The notes under the pieces are model-generated. The model was not told the DNA's origin, did no database searches, and was given only the letters and a program-made list of their open reading frames with translations. From positions 310,001 to 374,000 of the forward strand of contig NZ_SUPK01000005.1 of assembly GCF_005049045.1 (NCBI RefSeq): a DNA stretch of 64,000 nucleotides. Reading direction: 5' to 3'. This document shows, one piece after another, positions 63,764-64,000 of this stretch (position 1 is the first letter of the stretch; every line of letters begins with the position of its first letter). The position numbers and the translations under genes were made by a program. The stretch is from Cohnella pontilimi. GTDB taxonomy: Bacteria > Bacillota > Bacilli > Paenibacillales > Paenibacillaceae.

Positions 63764-64000
63764 ATGGCGCCGAAAACTAAGTTCACGAAGGACCAAATCA
63801 TCGATGCAGCTTTTGAAATCGCGAGAACGGACGGCTTTGACGGTATTACGATCCGTAAGGTGGCGGACAGACTGGGGAGCTCCATCGCTCCGATTTATGT
63901 GAATTTTAAAGACGTAAACGAGTTGATCCAAGAGGTGATCCAAAAGACGTTCGCGATCAGCAAACAACTGTTGACGGAACAAAATACGGGGCATCCGTTT
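63764..64000 (+). CDS. TetR family regulator (3' end missing)
   Basis: The first 79 residues run off the right edge. Starts MAPKTKFTKDQIIDAAFEIA and has the helix-turn-helix ITIRKVADRLGSSIAPIYVN then FKDVNELIQEVIQ, the TetR N-terminal pattern. AAAGGAG lies upstream of ATG 63764. The ligand domain and target genes are outside the window. Confidence 0.9.
   Translation, partial: MAPKTKFTKDQIIDAAFEIARTDGFDGITIRKVADRLGSSIAPIYVNFKDVNELIQEVIQKTFAISKQLLTEQNTGHPF

Overview
The window looks like a chromosome segment of a motile, endospore-former-type Firmicute of the Paenibacillaceae (Paenibacillus/Cohnella-like). The case rests on gene content and order: fliW-csrA-flagellin, long-form hpf next to secA, ftsEX next to an M23 hydrolase, ctpB and a MinJ-like gene, uvrB-uvrA, strong AAGGAGG ribosome sites, frequent TTG/GTG starts and SigA/SigD-type promoters. 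No rRNA, tRNA, insertion sequence, prophage or CRISPR array was seen. The species cannot be named from the sequence alone.

1-6.8 kb is the end of a flagellar cluster: flgL (5' end cut off), a DUF6470 gene, fliW, csrA, two nearly identical flagellin genes, flaG, fliD, fliS and a fliT-like gene. FliW, CsrA and flagellin form the known flagellin-level feedback loop. Both flagellin leaders carry a hairpin with a good CsrA site in its loop, and SigD promoters are visible. 6.8-18.6 kb is a flagellin-glycosylation island: a Maf-type transferase followed by ten tightly packed, often overlapping genes for a legionaminic-acid-like nonulosonate. It has legB, legC, legG, legI, ptmE-like and legF genes. 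It lacks an obvious LegH acetyltransferase and has instead a formyltransferase, a PIG-L deacetylase, a FemAB-like aminoacyl/acyltransferase and a methyltransferase, so the sugar is probably unusual.

18.6-24.5 kb holds housekeeping genes: a cold-shock protein, hpf, secA, prfB with its programmed +1 frameshift, and a YitT membrane protein. 24.6-32.7 kb is a complete arginine operon, argCJBDFGH. It is followed by a small nuclease-like/winged-helix gene, a symmetrical repeat element and a convergent VanW/G5 gene. 35.5-41.5 kb is an envelope/division block: ftsE, ftsX, an M23 hydrolase with a coiled coil, ctpB and minJ-like. 42.2-43.8 kb has a stator pair (motAB/motPS type) on the minus strand. 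43.9-53.4 kb is uvrB, a large Lhr-type helicase and uvrA; uvrB and uvrA share an identical 14-bp LexA-like box at their promoters.

53.4-64 kb is accessory: a TetR regulator divergent from a DrrAB-type ABC exporter, DinB and VOC proteins, an ECF sigma/anti-sigma pair, several poorly known membrane or DUF proteins, a secreted His-rich coiled-coil protein, and the start of another TetR gene at the right edge.

The most unusual signal is non-coding. Between the convergent minJ-like and motB genes (41.56-42.20 kb) lie 13 palindromes of 6-N5-6 form in two sequence families, spaced exactly 52 bp (about five helical turns) start to start. The single 53-bp step is explained by a 1-bp insertion. A second element in the other large convergent gap (33.47-33.65 kb) has four half-sites spaced 51/50/51 bp around one symmetry axis. 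These look like helically phased binding arrays or ordered hairpins, and I do not recognise them as a described family.
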